From Aotearoamyces nothofagi (Eukaryota; Ascomycota; Leotiomycetes; Leotiales; Tympanidaceae), in contig JADDTR010000006.1 in NCBI GenBank assembly GCA_015345905.1, positions 498,513 to 562,512 of the forward strand: a stretch of DNA of 64,000 bases, written 5' to 3'. The notes beneath the pieces are model-generated. The model saw only the letters and a list, made by a program, of their open reading frames with translations. It had not been told where the DNA came from and made no database searches. Below are positions 1-8,569 of this stretch, in pieces (position 1 is the first letter of the stretch; each line of letters begins with the position of its first letter). The translations under genes were made by a program, and so were the position numbers.

Positions 1-67
<67 letters not shown>
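1..67. repeat. Poly-C run at window edge
   Basis: Sixty-seven consecutive C residues form the left edge of the window. A similar long C run flanks the N gap near 34.7 kb. Runs like this in a fungal draft assembly usually come from low-quality read ends at contig borders, so I read it as probably artefactual and not as a biological homopolymer. Confidence 0.7.
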
Positions 68-69
<2 letters not shown>

Positions 70-617
70 GAATGAAAGGGAAATTTTGGAAAAAATTAGG
101 TGTGGTTTGGTGTGTGTGAGGTGAGGTCTTCGGACTATCCGATGGATAGATAGATGGATGGATGGATCGCAGGCGGACGCGGCGCGGCGCGGTGCGGCGC
201 GGTGCGGTGCATGTAGATAGATAAGCTGATAAGCTGGTGGGCGGATAGGGGGGGGATAGGAGAGGAGCGGATTTGGGGGGGGGGATTGGGATGGGAGGGG
301 AGGATGGGAGGGGATAGGGGGATTGATATATAATTGAATGATATAATTTGATAGTCGACTTCTGGATTTGTGGATTTGTGGATTTGTGGATTTGTGGATT
401 ACTGGGTTCTCTGGCCGTCGACTCCTCGACTCCTCGACTCTCGATTCTTCATTCGGGCTCCCCGATTCTTCTATCCCGGGTTCTCGATCCCGAATCCCCT
501 GATCTCTAATCGTCGACGTCTAGATCCTTATTCCCTCATTCCCTCATTCCCTCTCCCCAATTCCAGATTTCAAATCTCGCTCCCGGCGTCTCGGTCCCAG
601 ACTCCCGGATCCAACAA
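68..617. other. Repeat-rich leader before the first gene
   Basis: No gene seen. The stretch holds several low-complexity blocks: GATA/GATG-type tetranucleotides around 139-168, a GC-only GGTGC/GGCGC block around 180-210, G-rich runs around 250-320, a TATA/ATAATT-rich patch at about 325-350, and a 9-bp repeat of the type GGATTTGTG repeated about four times at 362-401. TCGACTCC-type repeats follow at about 417-445. It ends at the ATG of the hydrolase gene and probably includes that gene's promoter and 5' UTR. Confidence 0.6.
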
Positions 618-2264
618 ATGGCGACGCCGACGACGACGACACCGACACCTACAGCGCCGACATCCAACTACGACGCCACGGGCGTGCAGTACCACGACAT
701 CCCGGCTTTCAGATTCGCCAGTGGCGAGGTGCGGGATGTCAGGGTTGCGTATAGGGAGTTTAATCGCGGGTGTAGGCAGCAGGAGGGCGGCAAGGGGACG
801 GTGTTGGTGAGTCTTTTTTTTTTTTTTTTTTTTAGTCTGCTGAGTCTTTACTTGCTTTGGGGGCTGGATGGGTGAGGGAGAGGAGAGGAGAAGGAGAGGG
901 AGAGGGAGAGGGAGAGGGGGGATGATGGAGGCCCGATTGTCTAGAGGGGAGGAAAACAACGTCTGTTCGGCATCAGAAGTCGGAGCTTGGATTAGGATTG
1001 AAGCGGGTTGGCGTGTGGATTTTGTTTTGTTCGGATGCTGGCATCATATCTGGATATCACGCCATGTCATTCTCCTACAGTCCTGTCGACGATTGATGTG
1101 TAGAAGCACGCACTGACACAGACATCCAGATCCCGACGTGTTTCGGCGGCCGCATCAACACCACGACAAACTACACCACCACCGCCCTGGGCGCCCACCA
1201 CGTGATCGTCGTCGCAACATTCGGCAACGGCGAAAGCAGCTCCCCCTCCACGGCGCCCCTCTTCCCCCGCACCGTGGCCTACCAGGACTGCGTCGGCGCC
1301 CAGCGCGCCCTCCTCCGCCACCTCGACATCCCCTCTCTCGAGGCCGTCGTCGGCTTCTCCATGGCCGGCCAGCAGGCCTATTACTGGGCCGCCATGCACC
1401 CGGGCCTTGTGCGGAGGGCCGTGGTCATCTGCAGCGCGGCGCGCACGGCGGGGATCAATTATGCCTTCCTGGAGGGGCCGGTCGCGGCGCTGCAGAGCGC
1501 CGCGGACTATGAGGGGGGCAGGTATAGGGAGAGGGGGGTGGTGCCCGAGGTGGCGGTCAGGGCGTTTGGGAGGGCGTATGCGGCGGTTAGTGCACTTCTC
1601 TGCTTTCTGTCTCGCGGTGCATACGGAGACTTCCTTCTCCCGGGTTCACTTCTCTGCTTTCTCTCTCGGTGCATACGGAGACTCCCTTCTCCCGGGTTCG
1701 TCGAGACGGGTGGGAGTGGGGTGATGGCTGATGGCTACCTCTCCGCGCGGATGCTCACGAACGAAGACCAAGACTGACGGAGACTGACAGTGGCTGACGA
1801 GCGCGGAGTGGTTCCGGCTCGAGAAGTGGCGGGAGCTCGGCGCCCCCAGCATCGACGACTTCCTCAACCCGGCGCGCGCCAGGTACGCCGGCTGGGATGC
1901 CGAGGACCTGCTCTGCCTGGCCCAGATGTGGAGGAGGGGCGACATGGGCGACACCCTCCCCTCGCCAGCCCCCGGCGACGGCGGCGGCGACGGCGCCCCG
2001 AGCACGGCCGAGGGGGGCTCGCGGGACGAGAGGCTCGCCGCGGCCATGGGCCGTATCGAGGCGCGGGTCCTGCTGATGCCGAGCCGGACGGACCAGTATT
2101 TCCGCTGCGAGGAGAGCCGGCGCGAGCGCGAGGTCCTGGGTGACCGCGCGGTGTGGAGACCCATCGAGTCGGTCTGGGGACATCTGGCCGGCAGCGGGGT
2201 GAACGGAGCCGACCGGGAGTGGGTCGGGGCGAGGATCGGGGAGTTCTTGACGGGCGATATCTGA
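618..2264 (+). CDS. Alpha/beta hydrolase, homoserine O-acetyltransferase-like
   Basis: Predicted exons are 618-806, 1130-1585 and 1791-2264, all joined in phase 0, giving 372 aa. The second exon opens with IPTCFGG, matching the start of the alpha/beta-hydrolase core in the MET2-like group. The nucleophile elbow GFSMAG puts the catalytic Ser at about residue 140. The acid is probably Asp316 in MPSRTDQYF and the base His346 in VWGHLAG, so the triad looks complete. A Gly/Asp-rich insertion lies at about residues 270-293. The family includes true homoserine O-acetyltransferases and many fungal relatives of unknown acyl substrate. This protein is shorter than classical MET2 (about 480-520 aa), so I do not call it MET2. 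No signal peptide is visible. It lies next to an amidohydrolase and an aldolase, which fits a role in small-molecule catabolism (inference). The second intron contains a tandem duplication. Confidence 0.8.
1594..1699. repeat. 54-bp tandem duplication inside an intron
   Basis: Two near-identical copies lie head to tail, at 1594-1647 and 1648-1699. Both contain the core GGTGCATACGGAGAC and end in CTCCCGGGTTC. They differ by a few substitutions and a 2-nt length change. The unit lies wholly within the second intron (1586-1790) of the hydrolase gene and roughly doubles its length. Confidence 0.85.
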
Positions 2265-2851
2265 GGGGGGCGGCTTGGGCTGTTTACGATACAGGTGGTG
2301 GGGACGTGTATATAACGGGGGTGCAGATCTGAAGGCGATAGCGATGGGTGCAGACGAGGGAAACGACGATGGGGATGCATATATATGGATGGATCATGGA
2401 ACGGGATACGGGATCTGCGCTCTGCGCTCTGCGCTCTGAGCAATCCGACACCCGTAGATGGCTACAATCCTTCCCGGCAGAGGCAGCGAAAGCAATCATT
2501 ACAAATCTTCACCGTGGGGCCAAACCAAGACTGCGGGGCGGAGAAGAGGGGTCGGCACTGCCGCCCCCCTGATAGAGTACGGGCATGCAATCAGTTCTCT
2601 CCTGTCTCGCTATATTATTTTACTTCTGCTTTGCTATATTAATTTTACTCCTGCGGTAGGTCGGTATAGAAATATTGTGACCCCCAGCCTGCCCATGCAG
2701 CACTGCGAATAAGTGATACCCGCCCCGCTCCTACTTCTGGGGGAAAACCAGCACGGGGTCCTCCTGACACGCCAGTTCTTCGCCCTGGAGAGTCTTATAA
2801 CAGCAGCTCCAAACTTCTTCCACCCCCCCCCCTTTCCCATCACCGACAGCT
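2265..2851. other. Convergent 3' intergenic region
   Basis: This lies between the stop codon of the hydrolase (+) and that of the amidohydrolase (-). No coding signal is seen. It holds a short CTCTGCG-type triplication near 2415-2436, AT-rich polyadenylation-like sequence at about 2600-2650 and a C-run at about 2822-2831. It most likely contains the two 3' UTRs. Confidence 0.6.
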
Positions 2852-4149
2852 CTAAAACGGGAGGCCGTACGCCCTGATGGCGGTCCCGCTAAACAGCATG
2901 ACGGCGGCGGCGCGATCCAGATCCGCCATCTGGCACGTGCGCTGGACGACGCGGAGCCACAGCTCCCAGGCCTCGGCGCCGGCGGCGGCCTCGCAGACGG
3001 GCCAGTCGCTGCCGAACATGGTGCGCAGGGGGCCGAAGGTGGCGAGCACGACGGCCAGCCAGGGCTGGATGTGCTCGAAGACGCGCTCGGCGCCGGCGCG
3101 CGCCAGCGCTGCCGCCACCTCGGAGAGGCAGCCGGACAGCTTGAGGTACGTCTTGGGCATGCCGCTGAGCTTGAACAGCGACTCGCGCCAGGCCGAGAAG
3201 GGCGCCGAGGCCTGGCCGGCCGCGCTGCCGCCCGCGGCGGTTGTCATGTCGGGCTTGGCGAGGTGGTCTGGGAAGTGGGTGTTAGTGGGTTGGCTTCTTG
3301 GAGTATGCTCTCTGATGGGGCGCGTAGATAGGAAGGCACTGGTTATTGAGAGGGGGCTTCCAGTCACCGAGAGAGTGGAAAGCTAGAGAGGTTCTCTCTG
3401 GTTGGTGGTGGGTAGAGCCAGTCTGATAAGAAAGGGTGAAAGCATGCAGAGATCTCCTGTACTAATCGACAGAGTTTTGAATACACAGTAGTAGATGGCC
3501 ACTTACTGATAATAAAGACGACCTTCGATTCCTCGGGAACCCCTTCGTGAGCCCGGGTCATCATCTCCACGCACTCGTCCAGCTGCCAGTCCCCCTGCCG
3601 GTGATGATCGACCCCAACGTCAAAAGTGAAGCCCTTCCTCCCCAGCCATTTCAGCCCCTCGATGAACTCCTCCGTCAGCATGGTCCCCCTCGGCTTATCC
3701 TGCACCAGGTATCTGAAGCCCTTCACCTTCGGGAAGCTGGCGCCCGCGTGCTGCCTCACCAGGTCCACGTAGCGCTCCAGGGCCTCGACGCCGCTGGGCA
3801 GCGGGGCCCAGGGCACGATGCCGAGACACAGGTCGCGCTGCGCCGCCGAGTGGCCCTCGCCCGGCCGCGGGGTCCCCAGCGCGACGCGCCGCAGCCACGC
3901 GACTTCCATCAGCGGGAACGCCCAGCCCGACCCGTCGCGCACGCCCAGCGCCAGGTCGTTCTTGCGGTCCGCCTCGACGAACACGAAGCCCTCGAGCGCC
4001 CTGCAGGGCCCCGTGGCGGCCTGGTAGTCGTCCAGGGAGTGCTGCCCGCTCAGGGGGCTGCCCGGGCTGCACCACGCGAGGCTGGACTCCTCGGTCGACG
4101 GCCACAGGTGGATGTGGGAGTCGATGATGGGGATCTCATCAAAAGACAT
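2852..4149 (-). CDS. Amidohydrolase-2 family metal-dependent hydrolase (lactonase-like)
   Basis: Two exons on the minus strand, 4149-3507 and 3267-2852, are joined in phase 1 to give 352 aa. The junction recreates the family motif NHLAKPD (residues 215-221). The metal-binding HxH lies at the N-terminus in DSHIHLW (His12, His14), a Lys/Arg-rich KGFRYL segment sits mid-barrel, VDHH precedes the intron, and the late catalytic Asp is in GSDWPV (Asp302). This order is typical of amidohydrolase-2 TIM-barrel enzymes such as L-fuconolactonase and 2-pyrone-4,6-dicarboxylate lactonase, which open cyclic esters. The exact substrate cannot be read from sequence. No signal peptide is seen, so it is probably cytosolic. 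It is transcribed divergently from the DHDPS-type aldolase with only 286 bp between the start codons, which suggests co-regulation. A lactonase followed by an aldolase is a known logic in non-phosphorylative sugar-acid breakdown. Confidence 0.85.
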
Positions 4150-4435
4150 GATGGGCTGATCGGTAGGCTATGGGTGCTGGGCTGACCTGGCTTCGGCGGC
4201 AGCCCTAATATACCTTTTCGCTATGCTGGGTCGATGTCAGCGGCTGGGCGGCGCGCGCCTGGGCCGCAGGTGATGCTCGCGCGAAGATATCCCGAGCACC
4301 GACCGCAGCAGCCACCAGACTACACGTTAGTATTAGAGCCGCTTCATTTAAATACCCAACACCGCCCAGATATTCTTTTCTTTCACAAAGTATTATCGTC
4401 TGTTCCTTGTAGACAAGCAAGTCATAACTATCATC
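4150..4435. promoter_or_regulatory. Divergent promoter, amidohydrolase / aldolase
   Basis: A 286-bp intergenic region separates two start codons that point away from each other. It contains AT-rich patches (for example TTTAAATACCC near 4349) and a GC-rich block with CGGC-type triplets near 4190-4260. Divergent enzyme pairs of this kind in fungi are often driven by one Zn2Cys6 activator. I did not identify a specific binding site. Confidence 0.5.
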
Positions 4436-5630
4436 ATGCCCTCTCCTCCTCCACCTGGGGTTTATGTGCCGGTACGTGCCTCCCAAGCTTCTATCTATCT
4501 GGCGTGGATGATCCACGAACGGTCTCCTGGACCGATCTCCTGGAGGAATCTACTTCACGACATCCACCCATGAGATAGCATACTGAGATCTGACACTCTC
4601 CCGGATTTAGGTTCCGACGTTTTTCGTTGGCAAGGCTGCGAGCAATTACAACCCGGTTGCTCCACCCGTCGACCTGAAGACCCAGGTCGCTCATTCAATC
4701 CACCTGGCGAAATCCGGCATCAGAGGTCTCGTCATCCTGGGCAGTACGGGTGAGGCCGTACACCTGACCAACGCCGAGCGCTTCGCCATCTTGTCGACGG
4801 TGCGGAAAGGGTTGGAGGCTGCGGGGTTCAGAGACTACCCGATCATCGCCGGCACGGCAGCGCAGAACATCGAGGAGGTTGTAGAGCAGCTTCGCAGCGC
4901 TCGCGAGGCAGGATCGCAGTGGGGCCTCGTTCTCGCGCCGGGATACTTCGCGCCCGCCGTCACCCAGGAGGGGCTCGTCGCGTGGTACGAGGCTGTTGCG
5001 GACAGGAGCCCGCTGCCCATTCTCATGTACGTGCCCTCCCACCCCGGCCCCCTCGCGCAACAGGGCTGACGGCGAGCTCGCAGATACCACTACCCAGGCG
5101 TCTCGAACAACGTCAAGGTCACGCCGGCGACGGTCGCCACGCTGTCGCGGCACGCGAACATCGTGGGCGTCAAGCTGTCGCACGGCGACGTCTCGTACCA
5201 CGCCCAGATCGCCTCGAGCCCGCACATCGACCACGCCCACTTCCACACCTTCACCGGTCTCGGGCAGCTGCTCCTCCCCGCCCTGGCCGTCGGCGCCGCG
5301 GGCACCATCGACGGCTCCGCCGGCTTCTTCCCCAAGTCCGTCGTGCACCTGTACGAGCTCGCCAGCAAGGAGAACCCGACGGCCGCCGAGGCGCGCGAGG
5401 CGCGCGAGCTGCAGTTCAAGGTCAGCACGGTGGAGGAGATCGTGGTGCGCTTCGGCACCGTCGGCATCAAGGAGGCGACCAGCCGCATCCTGGGCTTCGG
5501 CGACCGCGACGGCACGAGGCTGCCGCTGGCCGGTGGCATCCCGGGCGGCGACCGCGAGTGGGCGAGCTGGAAGGAGGCCATCGACGCCGAGGCTGCCGTG
5601 GAGAAGAGCCTTCCGGATGTGAGGCCGTGA
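4436..5630 (+). CDS. DHDPS/N-acetylneuraminate lyase family class I aldolase
   Basis: Three exons, 4436-4471 (36 nt), 4611-5026 and 5084-5630, encode 332 aa. The tiny first exon encodes a Pro-rich start. The second carries the phosphate/carboxylate-binding GSTGE (residues 56-60). The second junction recreates IYHYPG, whose Tyr152 matches the catalytic Tyr of the family's YNxP motif. The Schiff-base Lys is Lys181 in VGVKLSHGD. Length and motif order are standard for the family, which cleaves or forms pyruvate-derived 2-keto acids. Fungal members include 2-keto-3-deoxy-L-galactonate aldolase (D-galacturonate pathway) and 4-hydroxy-2-oxoglutarate aldolases. I cannot choose the substrate. The divergent pairing with a lactonase-like amidohydrolase favours sugar-acid or lactone catabolism over lysine synthesis, since fungi make lysine by the aminoadipate route. 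No mitochondrial presequence is obvious. Confidence 0.88.
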
Positions 5631-6139
5631 TCTGTGAACTGTCTCTAGCATTCTACCCGGGGTTGAAGTCCTAGATCTGAACCAGAACTTAGAAGCATCA
5701 TATTCAACAACCACAAATTCTCAAGTAGACAGGTAGGTAGGGTATGGATTAAATCATTGTAATCATCTATTAGATTAAAAAATTTCTCGTCCTCCAAACA
5801 TTCACCTTGGACCTCTTAACAACTGAAGTGCCAAAGTAGCAAAAAACCCTCCTCAAACCGCGTCTACCGCGCCTGCCCTCGCCGACCTCACTCTGCAGTG
5901 AATCCCCCACAGCCGTATAGGCAAGCAACGAGAGATCCCACTCCGAAAGAAGCCCTAGCAGGAGTGCTGGCTCAGTTAGAGTGTTCCTGTGCCACTCCAG
6001 GAACTGCGTGATTGAATAACCCTCCTCATACAGGCGGGTTAGTAGGCTTGGGAACCCAATCCATCTGGTTCCACTTATCTCATGCGCCAGTCAAGCAGAC
6101 AGACAACGATTTTTTGCAAATCTGCCCCCCGCACTTCCG
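5631..6139. other. Intergenic region after the aldolase
   Basis: No gene seen. The first 200 bases are AT-rich and probably contain the aldolase 3' UTR and polyadenylation region. The rest is of mixed composition with no supported reading frame. Confidence 0.55.
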
Positions 6140-6385
6140 TTCCATCTCATGCCTCTCTTTGGCCTTTTTCTCTCTCTCTATTATATCAATATCAGAATAT
6201 GTGCTGTGTCAGCGTGAGCGCATTCCATCTCATGCCTCTCTTTGGCCTTTTTCTCTCTCTCTATTGTATCGATATCAGAATGTGTGCTGCGTCAGCGCTC
6301 GCGCATTCCATCTCATGCCTCTCTCTGGCCTTTTCTCTCTCTCTCTATTGTATCGATATCAGAATATATGCATCATGCCACGCGG
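6140..6385. repeat. 83-bp tandem repeat, about three copies
   Basis: Copies begin at 6140, 6223 and 6306, an exact period of 83 bp. Each starts TTCCATCTCATGCCTCTC, followed by a CT-rich tract and TATCGATATCAGAAT-like sequence. The third copy diverges after about 60 bp. Because 83 is not a multiple of three, the same short peptide recurs in all three forward frames, which makes spurious ORFs here. Confidence 0.9.
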
Positions 6386-6634
6386 CAGGCAGAGAGAGCG
6401 GGGACGGGGACGGGGCGGTGCCTGAGCAGCTGCTCATCTTTGTCTCGACCGACAAAGCGCACAATGGCGGCCGCAGCACCGCGGACAAAGCGCGGCTCGA
6501 CAGCACAAAGGGGCCGGCACGACCGCTCGCTGCGGAACCTTTGTGCCCCATCTGAGGGTAGCGATCAGTCTGGCGGATTCCCTTGTCTGCCGTTTCGGTC
6601 TGCGCAGGCCCGATAAAAAGGTTCCGTAGAGCCG

Positions 6635-6798
6635 CGCGTCGAGCAGCGTTCTCAAATACAACGTCCACGCAGCTCCATAAACACCACACAGCCGAAGAAG
6701 CAGAACATTTAGCCCGCGTCGAGCAGCGTTCTCAGATACAACAACCACGCAAGAGAGCGCGCGGCTCCATAGACCCCACACAGCCGAAGAAGCAGAAG
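6635..6798. repeat. Direct repeat pair of about 72-84 bp
   Basis: Copy one is at about 6635-6706 and copy two at about 6715-6798. Both begin CGCGTCGAGCAGCGTTCTCA and end with ACACAGCCGAAGAAGCAGA. The second copy has a short insertion. The pair stops about 15 bp before the ATG of the 366-codon reading frame at 6813. Confidence 0.8.
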
Positions 6799-6812
6799 AG
6801 CATTGAGAAGGT

Positions 6813-7913
6813 ATGAGAACCGCCACGTCAAGAGAAGACGCCCGCGGTAGCAGGCCGAGACCTCGCCCTGGTCCGGCAGGACGAAGACTCCAGGATGGCT
6901 TCTCCGGGAGGGACGCGGCCCAGAGCGCCGGCGAGCGCGAGCCGCTGATGCGAGCAGCGCTCTGCTCCCGGCCGAGCACGGCACCGCAGGCGGGCTGCGC
7001 CGGCATCTGCGCCGTGGTGCTGGCGCAGCAGCGGACGTCGAGGGGGCGAGGGCGAGAGCAGGAGGCGCGCGCGGGGGCGGGAGGGGGCTGGCGGGGCGAG
7101 CCGGCGGGGGGGAGGGGGGAGGTCGGTGATAGGGGCCGTCCCGTCAGCGCGCGGCCGGTGCTGAAGCGGAAGCCCAAGTTCGAGAGGGCGCGCGCGGCTG
7201 GCGAGGTGGCGGGCCCCCTCTCGGCGACGACGTCGACGGCCCGGCACCTGCAAGACAGCAGCACCGCGCGCGCGGGGAAACCAGAGCGGGGGATGGCAGC
7301 CATCAGGCCCGCCAGCCGCGGCGCGTCAGCGACGTCAGCACCGGCCCCTATCCCCGTCGGTCTGGCTGCCGCGCCCACGCGCGAGTTTGTCGTCTGCGCA
7401 GCCGCGAGGCTGAACTCCTACGTCGCCGCCTCCGCCAGCATGCTCGACGGCACGCGGCGCGACCTGGCACGCACCATGCGGCGCGGCGCCGAGCGCGCCT
7501 ACCGGTCCCACGCGCAGCGCCACGCCCTGATCTCCTCCTCCTCGTCCTCCTCCTCCTCCTCCTCCTCCTCGTTCTGCTGCGTCGGCGACGCCCGCGCCCC
7601 TCGCCGCAGCGGGCCAAAGACGCTGGCCGAGCTGGACGCGGCGCGCAACCTCGGCGGCGGCGGGTCCGATCCCTGGACCGGCGGCGGGGCGGCCAGCTGT
7701 CGCGTCTGCGGCAGGAGGAGCCCGGCGGGCGTCAGGGGGCTGTGCCGGGCCTGCGACGCGCGCTTCGCACGCGCCATGGGCGCTGTCAGGCCGCCTGCGC
7801 CGCTCCGGGTCCGCAACAAAGGGGGCGTCTCGGACCTCGCCCCGTCCCCGCCCTTGCCGCCGCCGAAAGACCCTCCTTCGCGCCAGCTCGCGCGTCGTGA
7901 CGAGATGAGATGA
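6813..7913 (+). CDS. Hypothetical GC-rich protein with a paired CxxC motif
   Basis: An open frame of 366 codons that I do not recognise. The N-terminal half is Arg/Gly/Ala-rich and low in complexity. A more protein-like stretch with FVVCAAARLNSYVAAS follows at about residues 191-206, then a poly-Ser run of about 13 residues encoded by a TCC microsatellite (about 7531-7571). Near the C-terminus are CRVCGRR and LCRACDARF, giving Cys296, Cys299, Cys311 and Cys314, a plausible single zinc-binding knuckle. The tail is Pro-rich. GC-rich DNA makes long chance frames likely, and long antisense frames also exist here, so the start and even the reality of the gene are uncertain. In favour of coding are its length, the ordered Cys pairs and a position between two genes with room for a promoter. 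Confidence 0.4.
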   Translation: MRTATSREDARGSRPRPRPGPAGRRLQDGFSGRDAAQSAGEREPLMRAALCSRPSTAPQAGCAGICAVVLAQQRTSRGRGREQEARAGAGGGWRGEPAGGRGEVGDRGRPVSARPVLKRKPKFERARAAGEVAGPLSATTSTARHLQDSSTARAGKPERGMAAIRPASRGASATSAPAPIPVGLAAAPTREFVVCAAARLNSYVAASASMLDGTRRDLARTMRRGAERAYRSHAQRHALISSSSSSSSSSSSSFCCVGDARAPRRSGPKTLAELDAARNLGGGGSDPWTGGGAASCRVCGRRSPAGVRGLCRACDARFARAMGAVRPPAPLRVRNKGGVSDLAPSPPLPPPKDPPSRQLARRDEMR

Positions 7914-8569
7914 GTAGATCTGGTGGGATGAGCAAGTTCGATGAGCACGAACTTGCGACATTGGTTGATTTAAACCCCCCCCCGAAGAGAAGGGGTATTG
8001 GTGACGAGATTGCGGAAGAGAAGAGAAGAGAAGAGAATAGGATAGGATAGAATAGGAGTGGGGATCTAATGGATTTGATTTTCGATTATAGATATGATTG
8101 TAGATATGATTGTAAATATGATTATAGATATGAATAGGAGATTGAGAATAAAATACGTTTCAACAGTATATGAGACTACACTTATCTAAATAGTACTGCA
8201 GCATAAAGCAGCAGCGAGTCCTGATAGACGCCGCGGCCCAGGAGTCTCGAACCTGTGGTATTACCGTACCAGTATCAGGCTATAGCTGTTTGCTTGCTTG
8301 GGAATACAAGCGTCGAGGGGGGGGGCACGAGGAGGAGAGCAGCAGCAGAGATCCCACGGACCACGGTAGGAGATCCAAGTTGAAGGGAAAGGGATCAGAG
8401 AATTCATCCTCAGCCGACTTATTAAATTTATTTCTAGAGAGATCTCGTTGCTCTATGTTACAGCGACTTTTAGTATATCATATCATACAAGGCCGGCCTG
8501 ACCTTGGTGCTTTTTGCTATCGTAGCTACTTTTATCATATCCCGTCAAATCTTACAACCTCATGGTTCG
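7914..8569. other. Intergenic region with GATAT-type repeats
   Basis: No gene seen. It contains an AGAAG/GATAGGATAG low-complexity run at about 8012-8060 and a repeated GATTATAGATAT-like 12-mer at about 8080-8135. The MFS transporter stop codon lies at 8570-8572 on the minus strand. Confidence 0.55.

Noticed and set aside
2852-5630. Assignment of the aldolase to lysine biosynthesis as DapA
   Set aside because: Fungi make lysine through aminoadipate, and the gene is paired with a lactonase-like hydrolase.
4695-5714. 339-codon minus-strand frame opposite the aldolase gene
   Set aside because: It mirrors the GC-rich third-position pattern of the true gene; the plus strand has catalytic motifs and good splice sites.
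6434-7378. 314-codon minus-strand frame overlapping the GC-rich hypothetical gene
   Set aside because: Repetitive Arg/Pro/Ala composition and no motif; it is most likely a shadow of the GC-rich plus-strand frame.
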